NCBI RefSeq assembly: GCF_041080625.1
Contig: NZ_CP163518.1
Coordinates: 3,472,001-3,536,000, forward strand
Direction: 5' to 3'
Length of the DNA stretch: 64,000 bases
Source: Streptomyces sp. CG1
GTDB lineage: Bacteria > Actinomycetota > Actinomycetes > Streptomycetales > Streptomycetaceae
Shown: piece after piece, positions 42,238 to 51,152 of the stretch
Numbering within the stretch: position 1 is the stretch's first letter
How the letters are laid out: the number at the start of each line of letters is the position of its first letter
Position numbers and translations under genes: made by a program
The notes under the pieces: model-generated
What the model saw: the letters and a program-made list of their open reading frames with translations, nothing else
Databases searched by the model: none
Told to the model about the DNA's origin: nothing

Positions 42238-43007
42238 GCCGCGCCCCGGTGGCCCAGCCGCTCGGACAGCTCCGCCGCGCCCTTCACCGCCAGCTGCTCC
42301 AGCTCGGCCCGGCGCTCGTCGCTCCAGCGGATCATGGGGACCGAGATGGAGAGGGCGGCGACGACCTGGCCGGTGCGGTCGCGGACCGGGGCGGCCACAC
42401 AGCTGACGTCCGGGTTGGACTCGCGGCTCTCCACCGCGATGCCCCGCTGCCGGATCTCCGCCAGCGCCTCGCGCAGTACGGCGGGGTCGGTGATGCTGTT
42501 GGGCGTCATCGCGGTCAGCTCGGCGACGTCCGGGATTCGCGCCGCCAGCTCCTGCTCGGGCAGCGAGGCCAGCAGCATCTTGCCGACCGAGGTGCAGTGG
42601 GCGGGCAGCCGGCGGCCGGCGGCCGAGACCATGCGGACGGCGTGCGTGGAGTCGACCTTGGCGATGTATATGACGTCGGTGCCCTCGAGAATCGCCACGT
42701 GGACCGTCTCGTCGCAGGTCTCGGCGACCGAGCGGGCCACCTGCTGGCCCTCGGCGGCCAGGTCGAGCTGCTCGGCGTAGCGGCTGCCGAGCTGGTACGG
42801 GCGTACGCCGAGCCGGTAGCGTCCGGGCTGGCCCGGCACGGGCACGATGTACGAGCGTGCGGCGAGCGTGGTGACCAGCTCGTGCACGGTGGTGCGCGGC
42901 AGCTGGAGCTTGCGCACGATGTCGGGGGCGGAGAGCGTCCCGTCCCCGTCGAGGAACAGCTCAAGAATGTCGAGAGCCCGGGTCACGGCAGGCACGAGGC
43001 GTCCCAC
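42234..43007 (-). CDS. IclR-family transcriptional regulator
   Basis: 257 residues. N-terminal winged helix (VPAVTRALDILELFL, then LPRTTVHELVTTLAARSYI) and C-terminal effector domain with GKMLLASLPEQEL and ISVPMIRW. GTG start with GAGGGGG 8 bp upstream. Inverted repeats in its own promoter (43041-43076) suggest autoregulation. Likely effector is a sugar acid or lactone handled by the coupled lactonase; a wider regulon including the 4.6 kb operon and the GH51/GH43 genes is proposed from similar sites. Confidence 0.93.
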   Translation of the reverse strand: MGRLVPAVTRALDILELFLDGDGTLSAPDIVRKLQLPRTTVHELVTTLAARSYIVPVPGQPGRYRLGVRPYQLGSRYAEQLDLAAEGQQVARSVAETCDETVHVAILEGTDVIYIAKVDSTHAVRMVSAAGRRLPAHCTSVGKMLLASLPEQELAARIPDVAELTAMTPNSITDPAVLREALAEIRQRGIAVESRESNPDVSCVAAPVRDRTGQVVAALSISVPMIRWSDERRAELEQLAVKGAAELSERLGHRGAA

Positions 43008-43040
43008 GTCCGGCCCCCTCCCTTGGGTCTAAGCGCCCGT

Positions 43041-43076
43041 TCGACACCTCGATGTCGAGATGTTCGAGATATCAAC
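43041..43076. promoter_or_regulatory. Operator candidates upstream of iclR
   Basis: TCGACA-CCTCGA-TGTCGA (43041-43058) is a perfect 6-6-6 inverted repeat, immediately followed by GTTCGAGATATCAAC (43062-43076), which matches the first 12 bases of the GH43 site at 34869. Located 34-69 bp before the GTG, where a repressor would cover the promoter. Confidence 0.55.
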
Positions 43077-43159
43077 AGGCGATCGGCATGACGAACACAG
43101 GCTAGTCATGGAGAGTTGCCCGGGCAATGGCCAGGAGACAGACCGTGCACCATGGGGGC

Positions 43160-43717
43160 ATGGATCTGGACTTCCAGCTGGTGCTGCTGCGCCGTATGGC
43201 CGACCACAACCCGGATCTGGTCGAGGGCGCCCGCCGGACGCTGGGCGCGTCGATCGCGGACATGCGGGAGGCCAACAAGCGCTGGCAGGCGATGGTCCGT
43301 TCACCGAGATCCCGGTCCGCCGCCGCCCGGTACCGGTCCGTCCTCGGCGAGCCGGAGTCCGTCGTCCCGCGCCGGCTCGGGGACGTCGGCTGCGAGGCCC
43401 GCCGCTGGGCCCTGCCCCTCTGGCCCGACCTGCGCTTCGAGGTGCTGGTCGGGCCGGACGGGGCGGTGTGGAACGAGTGGCTGGTGCGGGCGCCCGGCGT
43501 CCCGGCCCCGCGGCTGGAGACCCTGGACGACCTCGCCCCCTGGTCCTGCACGGTGGACGAGGCCGCCCGCGCCTTCGCCCCGGCCCGCCCCCTGGAGGGC
43601 ACCGCGCCGACCCGGTGGGGGCTCGCCTTCACCGCACCCGGCCCGGACGGCGTACGGCACGAGGTGGTCGCCGAGTTCACCTGGGGGCTGCTGCAGCGGA
43701 CGGCCGTGATCACCTAG
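43160..43717 (+). CDS. Uncharacterised cytoplasmic protein
   Basis: 185 residues, not recognised. Starts with a helical LDFQLVLLRRMADHNPDLV segment and ARRTLGASIADMREANKRW, ending with a beta-type region (WGLAFTAPGPDG, HEVVAEFTWGLLQ). No membrane segment, signal or cysteine pair except one Cys in the middle and one near VGCEARR. ATG 43160 has GGGGG 4 bp upstream; a further ATG at 43127 has none. Lies alone between iclR and the SDR gene, whose stop is 1 bp away on the other strand. Confidence 0.7.
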   Translation: MDLDFQLVLLRRMADHNPDLVEGARRTLGASIADMREANKRWQAMVRSPRSRSAAARYRSVLGEPESVVPRRLGDVGCEARRWALPLWPDLRFEVLVGPDGAVWNEWLVRAPGVPAPRLETLDDLAPWSCTVDEAARAFAPARPLEGTAPTRWGLAFTAPGPDGVRHEVVAEFTWGLLQRTAVIT

Positions 43718-43718
43718 C

Positions 43719-44549
43719 TCAGTCGTCGAAGGCCGTCGCCCGGGTGCGCTTCTCCCAGGCGGTGATGTCCTCGCGGACCTGGTCGAGGTGGGCCAGGACG
43801 GCGCTCACGCCGTCGTCGCCGAGGGGCAGGCGCAGCGGGGTGTGCTCCGCCTCCAGCGCGGCCAGGATGAGGGCTGCCGCCTTGGCCGGGTCGCCGGGCT
43901 GACTGCCCTGGCCGCCTGCGACGGAGCCACGGGTCTCGGCGACCCTGGCGTACACGCCGGTGTCGGAGCTGACCCCGGCGCGGCCGGTGTCGAACAGCGA
44001 GGTCCGGAACGCGCCCGGCTCGACGATCAGCACCTTGATGCCGTACTCCCGCACCTCGTCCACGAGTGCCTCGGACAGGCCCTCCAGGGCGAACTTCGTC
44101 GCGCTGTACGCCCCGAAGCCCGCGAAGGACATCTGCCCACCCATGCTGCTCATCTGCACGATCGCGCCCGAGCGCCGCTCCCGCATCTGCGGCAGCACCG
44201 CCCGGACGAGCGCCGCCGGGCCGAAGAAGTGCAGGTCGAACAGGGCGCGCAGCTCGGCCTCGGTGGTCTCCTCGACGGCGCCGACATGGGTGCGGCCCGC
44301 GTTGTTGACCAGCACGTCGATCCGCCCGTGCCGGGCCACGACGTCCTGGACCGCCGTCTCGATCGCGGCCAGGTCGGTGACGTCCAGGCGCAGCGCCTCC
44401 ACCTGGTCGGGGTGGGCCGCCACCAGGTCGTCCAGGGCCTCCGGACGCCTGGCCGCGCCGACCACCACATCACCGGCGGCTACGGCCGCCTCGGTGATCG
44501 CCCGCCCGAAACCGCTGCTCGCCCCGGTCACCAGCCATACCTTGTTCAT
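43719..44549 (-). CDS. Short-chain dehydrogenase/reductase
   Basis: 276-residue classical SDR: cofactor motif TGASSGFG at the start, structural NNAG, catalytic Ser in VQMSSMGGQ and the Y-x-x-x-K in GAYSATKFAL. Arg residues after the second strand (AARRPE) favour NADP. ATG at 44549 has GGGGAG 4 bp upstream; the longer reading to 44648 lies over the LysR operator. Divergent from the LysR gene and probably its target. Substrate unknown. Confidence 0.93.
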   Translation of the reverse strand: MNKVWLVTGASSGFGRAITEAAVAAGDVVVGAARRPEALDDLVAAHPDQVEALRLDVTDLAAIETAVQDVVARHGRIDVLVNNAGRTHVGAVEETTEAELRALFDLHFFGPAALVRAVLPQMRERRSGAIVQMSSMGGQMSFAGFGAYSATKFALEGLSEALVDEVREYGIKVLIVEPGAFRTSLFDTGRAGVSSDTGVYARVAETRGSVAGGQGSQPGDPAKAAALILAALEAEHTPLRLPLGDDGVSAVLAHLDQVREDITAWEKRTRATAFDD

Positions 44550-44640
44550 CGCAACTCCCCGTACGTCCTGACAGGTCTCGATCCGCCTGACACGAACAAG
44601 ACTGCTGCCGGATGCCGTTGCCCGTCCAAGACCCTCGGTG

Positions 44641-44655
44641 ATAACCAACGGTTAT
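44641..44655. promoter_or_regulatory. LysR-type operator overlapping the regulator start
   Basis: ATAACC-AAC-GGTTAT is a perfect 6-3-6 dyad that contains T-N11-A, the LysR-family core. It overlaps the ATG at 44654 and lies 92 bp upstream of the divergent SDR start, fit for autoregulation and divergent control. A start at 44660 would leave it just upstream. Confidence 0.7.
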
Positions 44656-45556
44656 GACGATGGACGTCCACGCCCGTGATCTGCGGTACTTCGTCGCGGT
44701 CGCCGAGGAACTGCACTTCACCCGGGCCGCCGAGCGGCTCTATGTCTCGCAGCCGGCGCTGAGCAAACAAATCCGGGCGCTGGAGCGGCAGTTGGGGACG
44801 GAGCTGTTCCGGCGCGATCGGCACGGGGTGGCGCTGACGGCGGCGGGCGAGGCGCTGCTGCCGCATGCACGCACCGTGCTGTCGGCATGGGAGGCGGGTG
44901 CGGCGGCCGTCGAGGCGGCCAAGGCCGCCCAGCGCAGCACGCTGGTGGTGGGCATGAGCACCAGTCCGGGCCGGGGCGGGCTGCTGCCCGCCATCCGCTC
45001 CCGCTTCACCGCAGCGCATCCCCGGGTCACGGTCCGGCTGCGCCAGATGAGCTGGGACGATCCCACGGCGGGCCTGGCAGACGGCTCGGCGGACGTCGCC
45101 TTCGTCTGGCTGCCGCTGCCGGACGAGGAGCGCTACGCCTGGACGGTGGTCGCCGAGGAACCGCGCCTGCTGGCCCTCCCGGAGACGCATCCCCTGGCCG
45201 CCCGTGCCGAGCTGGACTTCACAGACGTCCTGGACGAGCTGTTCCTGGCGCTGCCGGAGAGTGCCGGCCCACTGCGGGACCACTGGCTCGCCCTGGACGC
45301 CCGCGCCGGCCGGCCGCCCCGGATCGGCACGGAGATCTCCGGGGCCGAGGAGACGTACGAGGCACTGGTCGCCGGCCTCGGGCTCTGCCTGGTGGCCGAG
45401 GGCAACGCCCCACTGATCACCCTGGGCGGTGTCGTCACGCGCCGGGTCCGGGGCATCGGCCCGAGCCGTTATGCGCTGGCCTGGCGACGGGAGGACGGCC
45501 AACGGCCACTGGTACGGGCGTATGCGCAGGCGTGCCGGGGGACGGTCAGCCGGTGA
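44654..45556 (+). CDS. LysR-family transcriptional regulator
   Basis: 300 residues. N-terminal winged helix HARDLRYFVAVAEELHFTRAAERLYVSQ split over the first 32 residues with PALSKQIRALERQLG as recognition and linker, then a substrate-binding domain (LVVGMSTSPGRGG, ADVAFVWLP, FLALPESAG, GLCLVAEG). ATG 44654 or ATG 44660 may be used. It probably senses a substrate of the divergent SDR. Convergent 11-bp overlap with the ATP-grasp gene. Confidence 0.93.
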   Translation: MTMDVHARDLRYFVAVAEELHFTRAAERLYVSQPALSKQIRALERQLGTELFRRDRHGVALTAAGEALLPHARTVLSAWEAGAAAVEAAKAAQRSTLVVGMSTSPGRGGLLPAIRSRFTAAHPRVTVRLRQMSWDDPTAGLADGSADVAFVWLPLPDEERYAWTVVAEEPRLLALPETHPLAARAELDFTDVLDELFLALPESAGPLRDHWLALDARAGRPPRIGTEISGAEETYEALVAGLGLCLVAEGNAPLITLGGVVTRRVRGIGPSRYALAWRREDGQRPLVRAYAQACRGTVSR

Positions 45557-46427
45557 CGTCCTCGGCCGCGTCCAGGATCGCCTCCACCACCCGCTCCAGT
45601 GACCCCGGATGCAGCCACAGGAACAGGTTCGGCTCCACCAGTTCCAGCTCCATCAGCCGGGGCTCGCCGTCCTCCCCGTCCACGAGGTCCACCCGCGCGT
45701 ACAGCAGCCCATCCGCGCCGGGCACCGCGCCCAACGCCTTCTCGGCGACGGCCAGTTCCGCCGCCGTCGGCTGCCAGCGCTCCAGATCCGGGTGGGCCAC
45801 CTTGTCCGCGTCGTACGGTGTGCCGGGCGCGAGGACGGCGCCCTTGCGGCTGGCGTGCAGCAGCCGGCCGCCGAAGAACTGCAGCGCCCGCTCCCCGCTG
45901 ACGTCGATACCGGCCACGTACGGCTGCACCATCGCGGTGAAGCCCTCGGCGTGCATCCGGGCGAGCTGCGCCACGGCCTTCTCGTGCCCGTCGGGCGTGT
46001 AGCGGGCGGCGAACCGGGCGCCCGCGCCCGAGGTCGGCTTGATCACGTACTCGTGGTCCTCGGGCAGGTCGGCAGGCTCGCCCGGCGCTATGTAGCGGGT
46101 GGGGACGGTGGGCACACCGGCGGCCGCCAGCTCGCCGAGGTAGCGCTTGTCGGTGCTCCAGTGCACCACGGCCGCCGGGTTGGCGAGCCGGGTCAGCGCC
46201 CCGACCCGCTCCACCCAGGCCTCGAACTCCTCCGCCCGCCAGCTGTAGTCCCAGGTGGACCGGATGACGACGAGGTCATAGCCGCTCCAGTCCACGTCCG
46301 GATCATCCCAGTACCGGGCCTCGGCGTCGGCCCCGGCCGCCCTGAGCGCCCGCACCAGCTCCGGCAGATCGGTGTCCTTGCCGGGCTCCGGACCGGGGTC
46401 GTAGGTGGCGAGGGCGATGCGGGGCAT
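45546..46427 (-). CDS. ATP-grasp domain protein
   Basis: 293 residues, glutathione-synthase-like ATP-grasp fold that would join a carboxylate to an amine or thiol through an acyl phosphate. Visible: start RIALATYDPGPEPGKDTDLP, central IRSTWDYSWR, ATP-binding lysine/glycine loop YVIKPTSGAGAR, HASRKGAVL and the metal-ligand end LMELELVEPNLFLW. Several short actinobacterial peptide-modifying enzymes have this shape, but no peptide gene lies nearby. ATG 46427 has GGGAGTC upstream. Divergent from the broken methyltransferase gene. Confidence 0.85.
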   Translation of the reverse strand: MPRIALATYDPGPEPGKDTDLPELVRALRAAGADAEARYWDDPDVDWSGYDLVVIRSTWDYSWRAEEFEAWVERVGALTRLANPAAVVHWSTDKRYLGELAAAGVPTVPTRYIAPGEPADLPEDHEYVIKPTSGAGARFAARYTPDGHEKAVAQLARMHAEGFTAMVQPYVAGIDVSGERALQFFGGRLLHASRKGAVLAPGTPYDADKVAHPDLERWQPTAAELAVAEKALGAVPGADGLLYARVDLVDGEDGEPRLMELELVEPNLFLWLHPGSLERVVEAILDAAEDVTG

Positions 46428-46500
46428 GGCGGACTCCCTGTCGTACGACGCTTCGATCACGCCGAGGCTAACAACGGTCGCGGCCCGGTATGAACCGACC

Positions 46501-46920
46501 ATGACGACAAACGGCACTGCGGCCCACACCGGCATGACCGAACTCCCGCCCCTCGTACGGGACGCGCTCACCGCCGCCCGGCTCCATCGCTTTCCGTACT
46601 CCTGCCGTCCCGAGCAGGGCCGCCTGCTGTCCGTGCTGGCGGGCGGGGCCCGGGGTCGCATCGGGGAGACCGGGACCGGGCTCGGCGTGGGACTGGCCTG
46701 GCTGACCTCGGGCGCGGCGCCGGGGGTGCGGCTGTACAGCGTGGAGCGGGATCCGGAGCGGGCGCGGGCGCTTGCTGCTGAGCGGGGGTGGGGTCGCTTG
46801 CCGGCGCACGCAGGGTGCCTCCCTCAGAGTGGTTCCCCAGCGCCCACCCGTGCCGCCGAGCGGCACGACTGCCCGCAGCAACGGCGGCACTATGCCGTCG
46901 GCGGCACTGCAACCTCCTAG
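46501..46920 (+). pseudogene. Truncated SAM-dependent methyltransferase gene
   Basis: The frame from ATG 46501 encodes LPPLVRDALTAARLHRFPYS, the SAM motif GRIGETGTGLGVGLAWL and VRLYSVERDPERARALA, the first half of a class I O-methyltransferase. After about residue 95 the reading (WGRLPAHAGCLPQSGSPAP) no longer resembles any enzyme and runs through a Streptomyces intergenic repeat to a stop whose TAG is the first part of the GGGGCGCGGGG element. Around 100 residues of the fold are absent. Confidence 0.7.
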
Positions 46921-46975
46921 GGGCGCGGGGAACTGCGCGACCAGCCACCACGCACCCGCACCCGCACGAGGCCCG
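46820..46975. repeat. Interspersed intergenic repeat, copy 3
   Basis: The clear part, 46919-46970, reads AGGGGCGCGGGGAACTGCG then CGACCAGCCACCACGCACC, the standard form of a repeat seen throughout streptomycete genomes and partly shared with 7861-7976. The preceding bases (46820-46918, rich in short inverted pairs such as GTGCCGCCGAGCGGCAC) probably belong to the same insertion that ended the methyltransferase gene. Confidence 0.65.
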
Positions 46976-47077
46976 CTCCCCGCGCCCCGCGGCCGCGCGC
47001 CGTCGTGGGCTCGAGGCTCCTGGTGTAGGAAGGGGGACGACGGTCGACCGACAGCCCCACAGTTAGGAGTGCGCCGC

Positions 47078-48529
47078 GTGTCCTCACTCTTTCCCGCCCT
47101 GGCGGACGGTCCGGGCGAGCGGGTCGCCCTGCGGTTCGGTGAGCGGTCGTTGACGTACGGCGAGCTGGCCGGGGCCGCCGGTGCGCTCGCCGCCCGGCTG
47201 CGCGGGGCCGGCCGGGTCGCCGTGTGGGCCACGCCCGAGCTGGAGACCGCCGTCGCCGTGACGGGCGTACTGCTCGCCGGGGCGGCCGCGGTGCCGCTGA
47301 ACCCGAAGTCGGGCGAGAAGGAACTCGCGCACATCGTCTCCGACAGCGCACCGACGCTGGTGCTGGCCGCCCCGGGCGCCGAACTACCGGCCACGCTCGG
47401 TGCGTTGGAGCGACTCGACGTCGACGCGACCGCCACCCCCGGCGCCATACCCGATGACACCGCCGCCGGCGAAGAGCCCGCGCTGATCGTCTACACCTCC
47501 GGCACCACCGGCCCGCCCAAGGGTGCCGTGCTGCCCCGCCGGGCCCTCGCCACCACCCTGGACGCGCTCGCCGACGCCTGGCAGTGGACCGCGGAAGACG
47601 TACTGGTACACGGGCTGCCGCTCTTTCATGTGCACGGGCTCGTGCTGGGCACTCTCGGCCCGCTGCGGCGTGGTGGCAGCGTCCGGCACCTGGGGCGGTT
47701 CACCACCGAGGGCGTGGCCCGGGAGCTGAACGCGGGCGCGACCATGCTGTTCGGGGTGCCGACGATGTACCACCGCATCGCCGAGGCCCTGCCCGAGGAC
47801 CCGGAGCTGGCCAAGGCACTCACCCGGGCCCGGCTGCTGGTCTCCGGCTCGGCCGCGCTGCCCGTGCACGACCACGAGCGGATCGCGGCGGCCACCGGGC
47901 GGCGGGTGATCGAGCGGTACGGCATGACCGAGACGCTGATGAACACCAGCGTGCGGGCCGACGGGGAGCCGCGCGCGGGCACCGTGGGCGTGCCGCTGCC
48001 CGGCGTCGAGCTGCGGCTCGTGGAGGAGGACGGGACGCCGATCACCGCGTACGACGGGGAGAGCGTCGGCGAGATCCAGGTGCGCGGGCCGAACCTGTTC
48101 ACCGAGTATCTGAACCGGCCCGACGCCACGGCCGCCGCGTTCACCGCCGACGGCTGGTTCCGCACCGGCGACATGGCCGTGCGGGAGAGCGACGGATATG
48201 TGCGGATCGTGGGCCGTAAGGCAACCGACCTGATCAAGAGCGGTGGTTACAAGATCGGGGCCGGGGAGATCGAGAACGCGCTGCTGGAGCATCCGGGGGT
48301 GCGGGAGGCCGCGGTCACCGGGGAGCCGGACGCCGACCTGGGCGAGCGGATCGTGGCGTGGATCGTCCCGCTGGACGCGGAAGCGCCCCCCGCCGCTGAG
48401 GAGTTGGCCGATCACGTGGCCCGGCGGCTCGCCCCGCACAAGCGGCCGCGGGTCGTCCGGTACCTGGATTCCCTCCCCCGCAACGACATGGGGAAGATCA
48501 TGAAGCGTGCGCTGGTGGCCGATGCCTGA
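47078..48529 (+). CDS. Acyl-CoA synthetase (AMP-forming, fatty-acid/malonyl type)
   Basis: 483 residues. ANL motifs: P-loop IVYTSGTTGPPKGAVLP, YGMTETLMNTS, ADGWFRTGDMAV, and the catalytic Lys near the end in NDMGKIMKR. The short length and HGLPLFHVHGL segment resemble malonyl-CoA or medium-chain acyl-CoA synthetases. GTG start with TTAGGAG 9 bp upstream. Overlaps the carboxyltransferase gene by 8 bp, implying a joint pathway: acid to acyl-CoA, then carboxylation, or the reverse use of malonate. Confidence 0.92.
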   Translation: MSSLFPALADGPGERVALRFGERSLTYGELAGAAGALAARLRGAGRVAVWATPELETAVAVTGVLLAGAAAVPLNPKSGEKELAHIVSDSAPTLVLAAPGAELPATLGALERLDVDATATPGAIPDDTAAGEEPALIVYTSGTTGPPKGAVLPRRALATTLDALADAWQWTAEDVLVHGLPLFHVHGLVLGTLGPLRRGGSVRHLGRFTTEGVARELNAGATMLFGVPTMYHRIAEALPEDPELAKALTRARLLVSGSAALPVHDHERIAAATGRRVIERYGMTETLMNTSVRADGEPRAGTVGVPLPGVELRLVEEDGTPITAYDGESVGEIQVRGPNLFTEYLNRPDATAAAFTADGWFRTGDMAVRESDGYVRIVGRKATDLIKSGGYKIGAGEIENALLEHPGVREAAVTGEPDADLGERIVAWIVPLDAEAPPAAEELADHVARRLAPHKRPRVVRYLDSLPRNDMGKIMKRALVADA

Positions 48530-49862
48530 GCGGCTGTCGGCCCGGCAGATCCTGGCCCTGGTCGCGGACGAGGCGACCTTCGGTGAACTGCCCGGCAGGA
48601 TAAGAGAACCGAAGGCGGACGGCCCGCTCGGCTGGCAGGGTTACGACGCCTCCCGCACCCGTGCCACGGCCCGCACCGGTGAGGAGGAGTCGGTCGTCTG
48701 CGGCACCGCGAGCGTCACGGGCATTCCGGCCGTGCTGATCGCCTTCGAGTTCGGCTTCCTCGGCGGCTCCCTGGGCGAGCGCACCGGTGACCGGCTCGAG
48801 GCGGCGTACCATCACGCCCGTGCCCACCGGCTCCCGGTCGTGCCGCTGATCGCCACCGGCGGCAGCCGGATGCAGGAGGGCATGCTCGCGCTGAGCCAAC
48901 TCCAGCGTGTGGCACGTGAGTCGGCGCTCACCCGGGAGGCCGGCCTGCCGCAGATCGCGGTCCTGCGGGACCCCACGACCGGCGGCGGCTGGGCCACCCT
49001 CGGCGCCGGGGCCGATGTCGTCCTGGCCCTGCCGGGTGCCCAGGTGGGCTTCGCCGGTTCCCGGGTCCGGCCCGCGGACGCCGACCCGGCGGCCTACACC
49101 GCCGAGGGACAGGTGGCGGTGGGGTCGGCGGACACGGTGGTACGGCCCGCGGAGCTGCGGGAGACGCTGGGACAGTGGCTCAGGCTGCTCACCACGCCGG
49201 CGCAGGAAGCCCCCGTACCACCCGCCCTCGGCACCTCCGGCCTGCCCGCCACCGGCTGGGCAGCCGTGCACCGCGCCCGCTCGCCCGAACGCCCTCGCGC
49301 GCGGGCCTACTTGGACGCCTACTTCACCCATCGCCTCGACATCAGCGGTGACCGGTGCGGCGGTACGGATCCCGACGGCATGGTGTGCGGGTTCGGTGAG
49401 CGGGACGGTCGTACCGTGGCCTACGCGGCGCAGACCGGGGCGGCGACCCGGCCCGCCGGGTACCGGACCGCGGCCCGGCTGATCCGGCTCGCGGACCGGC
49501 TCGACATCCCGGTGCTGACGCTGGTGGACACACCGGGCGCGGCCAATGACGCCGAGGCGGAGCGGCAGGGAGCCGGGGCTGCGATCGCCGGGGCGTTCGA
49601 GGCGGTGGCGTCCGCCCGGGTACCGATCACCACGCTCGTCATCGGCGAGGGCGGCTCCGGCGGAGCGCTCGCGCTGGCCGCGCCCGGCAACACCTGGGCC
49701 ACTCCGGACAGTTACTTCTCGGTGATCGCCCCGGAACTCGCGGCGGCCATCCTCAAACGCCCGAAGGACGAGGTCGAGGCGACCGCGGAGCAGCTCCGGA
49801 TCCGGCCACAGGACCTGGTCGAGCTGGGGGTGATCCGGGGCATCGCGGCCGCCGCACGGTGA
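48522..49862 (+). CDS. Acyl-CoA carboxylase carboxyltransferase, fused beta-alpha type
   Basis: 446 residues with two crotonase-like halves. The beta half has TGGGWATLGAGADVVLALPG as oxyanion-hole region (about 150-170); the alpha half has AAQTGAATRPAGYRTAARLIRLADRL in shorter blocks, LVDTPGAANDAEAERQGAG and EGGSGGALALA. The zinc-finger of bacterial AccD is absent. The fused length is near that of propionyl-CoA type beta subunits but clearly shorter (~520). No biotin carboxylase or carrier gene is adjacent, so it must borrow them or act as a decarboxylase. ATG overlaps the synthetase stop. Confidence 0.85.
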   Translation: MPERLSARQILALVADEATFGELPGRIREPKADGPLGWQGYDASRTRATARTGEEESVVCGTASVTGIPAVLIAFEFGFLGGSLGERTGDRLEAAYHHARAHRLPVVPLIATGGSRMQEGMLALSQLQRVARESALTREAGLPQIAVLRDPTTGGGWATLGAGADVVLALPGAQVGFAGSRVRPADADPAAYTAEGQVAVGSADTVVRPAELRETLGQWLRLLTTPAQEAPVPPALGTSGLPATGWAAVHRARSPERPRARAYLDAYFTHRLDISGDRCGGTDPDGMVCGFGERDGRTVAYAAQTGAATRPAGYRTAARLIRLADRLDIPVLTLVDTPGAANDAEAERQGAGAAIAGAFEAVASARVPITTLVIGEGGSGGALALAAPGNTWATPDSYFSVIAPELAAAILKRPKDEVEATAEQLRIRPQDLVELGVIRGIAAAAR

Positions 49863-50095
49863 CGGGGGTGACGGCAGTGGCAGTGGCAGCGGCGGCGCTG
49901 ACGAAGACCGGCCCTTTACCTCTCTGCGCGCCGGCGGGAGCCTGTGACGCGCCCAAGGCGGCGAAGAACCCCCGTTCGGCGGCACCCCGCCCGGCCCCCT
50001 CCAGCAGGCGTCCGCCGGTGCGGCCCGCGCAGGATGCTGTGAGAGGCCCGCCAGCCGGCCGGGCGCACCGAGGCCCGCGCACCGGGAGGATCGCC

Positions 50096-51133
50096 GTGAC
50101 CGTCAACCTGGAGCAGTTGCGCCGCTGCCACTTCGCCGTCGACCTGGGCGCGGCCCGCACCAGGGTGTTTGTGAAGGGCGCCGGTCTGGTCATCGACCAG
50201 CCCTCGGCGGCCGCCGTGAACAGCCGTTCCGGTGCGCTCATCGCCGTCGGCGAGTTCGCGGAGCGGATGACGGGACGGACGCCGGACTACATCCAGGTCG
50301 TACGCCCCATAGCCGGTGGCACGGTGGTCGACATCGAGATGGCTCACCGTATGCTGCGGCAACTGCTCGGCGACAAGATGCGTCGTGCCCTGCGCCGCAA
50401 TATGCGGCTGCGCGCGGCTGCCTGCACCCCGCACGGCGCCGATCCGCTGGCCCAGCGGGCGATCACCGAGACGCTGGTCGGGCTGGGCGCGCGCCGGGTC
50501 GAGCTGGTGGACACGCTGATCGCCGCCGCCGTCGGCTGCGGGCTGCCGGTGGAACGCCCCGAGGCCACCATGATCCTGATGTGCGGGGCGGCGAGCACCC
50601 AGGTCGCGGTGCTCTCGCTCGGCTCGATCGTCGCCGCCGAGCGGATCCCGGTGGGCGGCGACGCCGTCGACCACGCGATCGTGCAGCACCTGCGGCACCA
50701 GCACGAGTTGTTGCTGCCCGGCCAGTCCGTGCGTCCGCTGCAACTGGCCCTGTCGGGCAACGGGATCACCTCGCAGGGCCCGACGGAGGCCGAGATCCAC
50801 GGCCGTGACGTGGTCACCGGGCTTCCGCGCAGCGTGCGGGTCGACACCGCCGCCGTGCGCGCCGCGATCACGACCCCGCTGACCGGCGTCCTCGACGGCA
50901 TCGGCAAGGTGCTGCGCGACTGCCAGCCCGACCTGGTCGCCGACCTCGCGGACCGCGGGATCACGATGGTCGGCGGCTCGGCACTGCTGCCCGGTCTCGA
51001 CCACATGCTGCGGCAGGCCACCGGAATGCCCGTGCACATCGCCGAACGGCCCGACATCTGCGCGGTCCAGGGCCTCGGCGACATGCTGGAGGGCCGGATC
51101 GAACCGCTGGTCCTGAACCCGCTGGCCGCCTGA
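50096..51133 (+). CDS. mbl: MreB-like actin homologue Mbl
   Basis: 345-residue bacterial actin. Phosphate-1 loop FAVDLGAARTRVFV (about 13-26), VIDQPSAAAV, the TPHGADPLAQRAITE segment, phosphate-2 MCGAASTQVAVLS (D replaced by A-A-S context) and adenosine motif MVGGSALLPGLDHML. Compared with MreB the DxGx elements are degenerate, consistent with the streptomycete Mbl proteins that have a minor role in spore wall formation. GTG with GGGAGGA 5 bp upstream. No mreC/mreD genes follow; a sensor gene does. Confidence 0.92.
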   Translation: MTVNLEQLRRCHFAVDLGAARTRVFVKGAGLVIDQPSAAAVNSRSGALIAVGEFAERMTGRTPDYIQVVRPIAGGTVVDIEMAHRMLRQLLGDKMRRALRRNMRLRAAACTPHGADPLAQRAITETLVGLGARRVELVDTLIAAAVGCGLPVERPEATMILMCGAASTQVAVLSLGSIVAAERIPVGGDAVDHAIVQHLRHQHELLLPGQSVRPLQLALSGNGITSQGPTEAEIHGRDVVTGLPRSVRVDTAAVRAAITTPLTGVLDGIGKVLRDCQPDLVADLADRGITMVGGSALLPGLDHMLRQATGMPVHIAERPDICAVQGLGDMLEGRIEPLVLNPLAA

Positions 51134-51152
51134 GCCGCGCACGGCGCACCGT

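Noticed and set aside
49863..50095. A small protein gene between the carboxyltransferase and mbl
   Set aside because: The open frame upstream of GTG 50096 is Ala/Pro-rich with no ribosome site; Mbl homology begins at the GTG with GGGAGGA.
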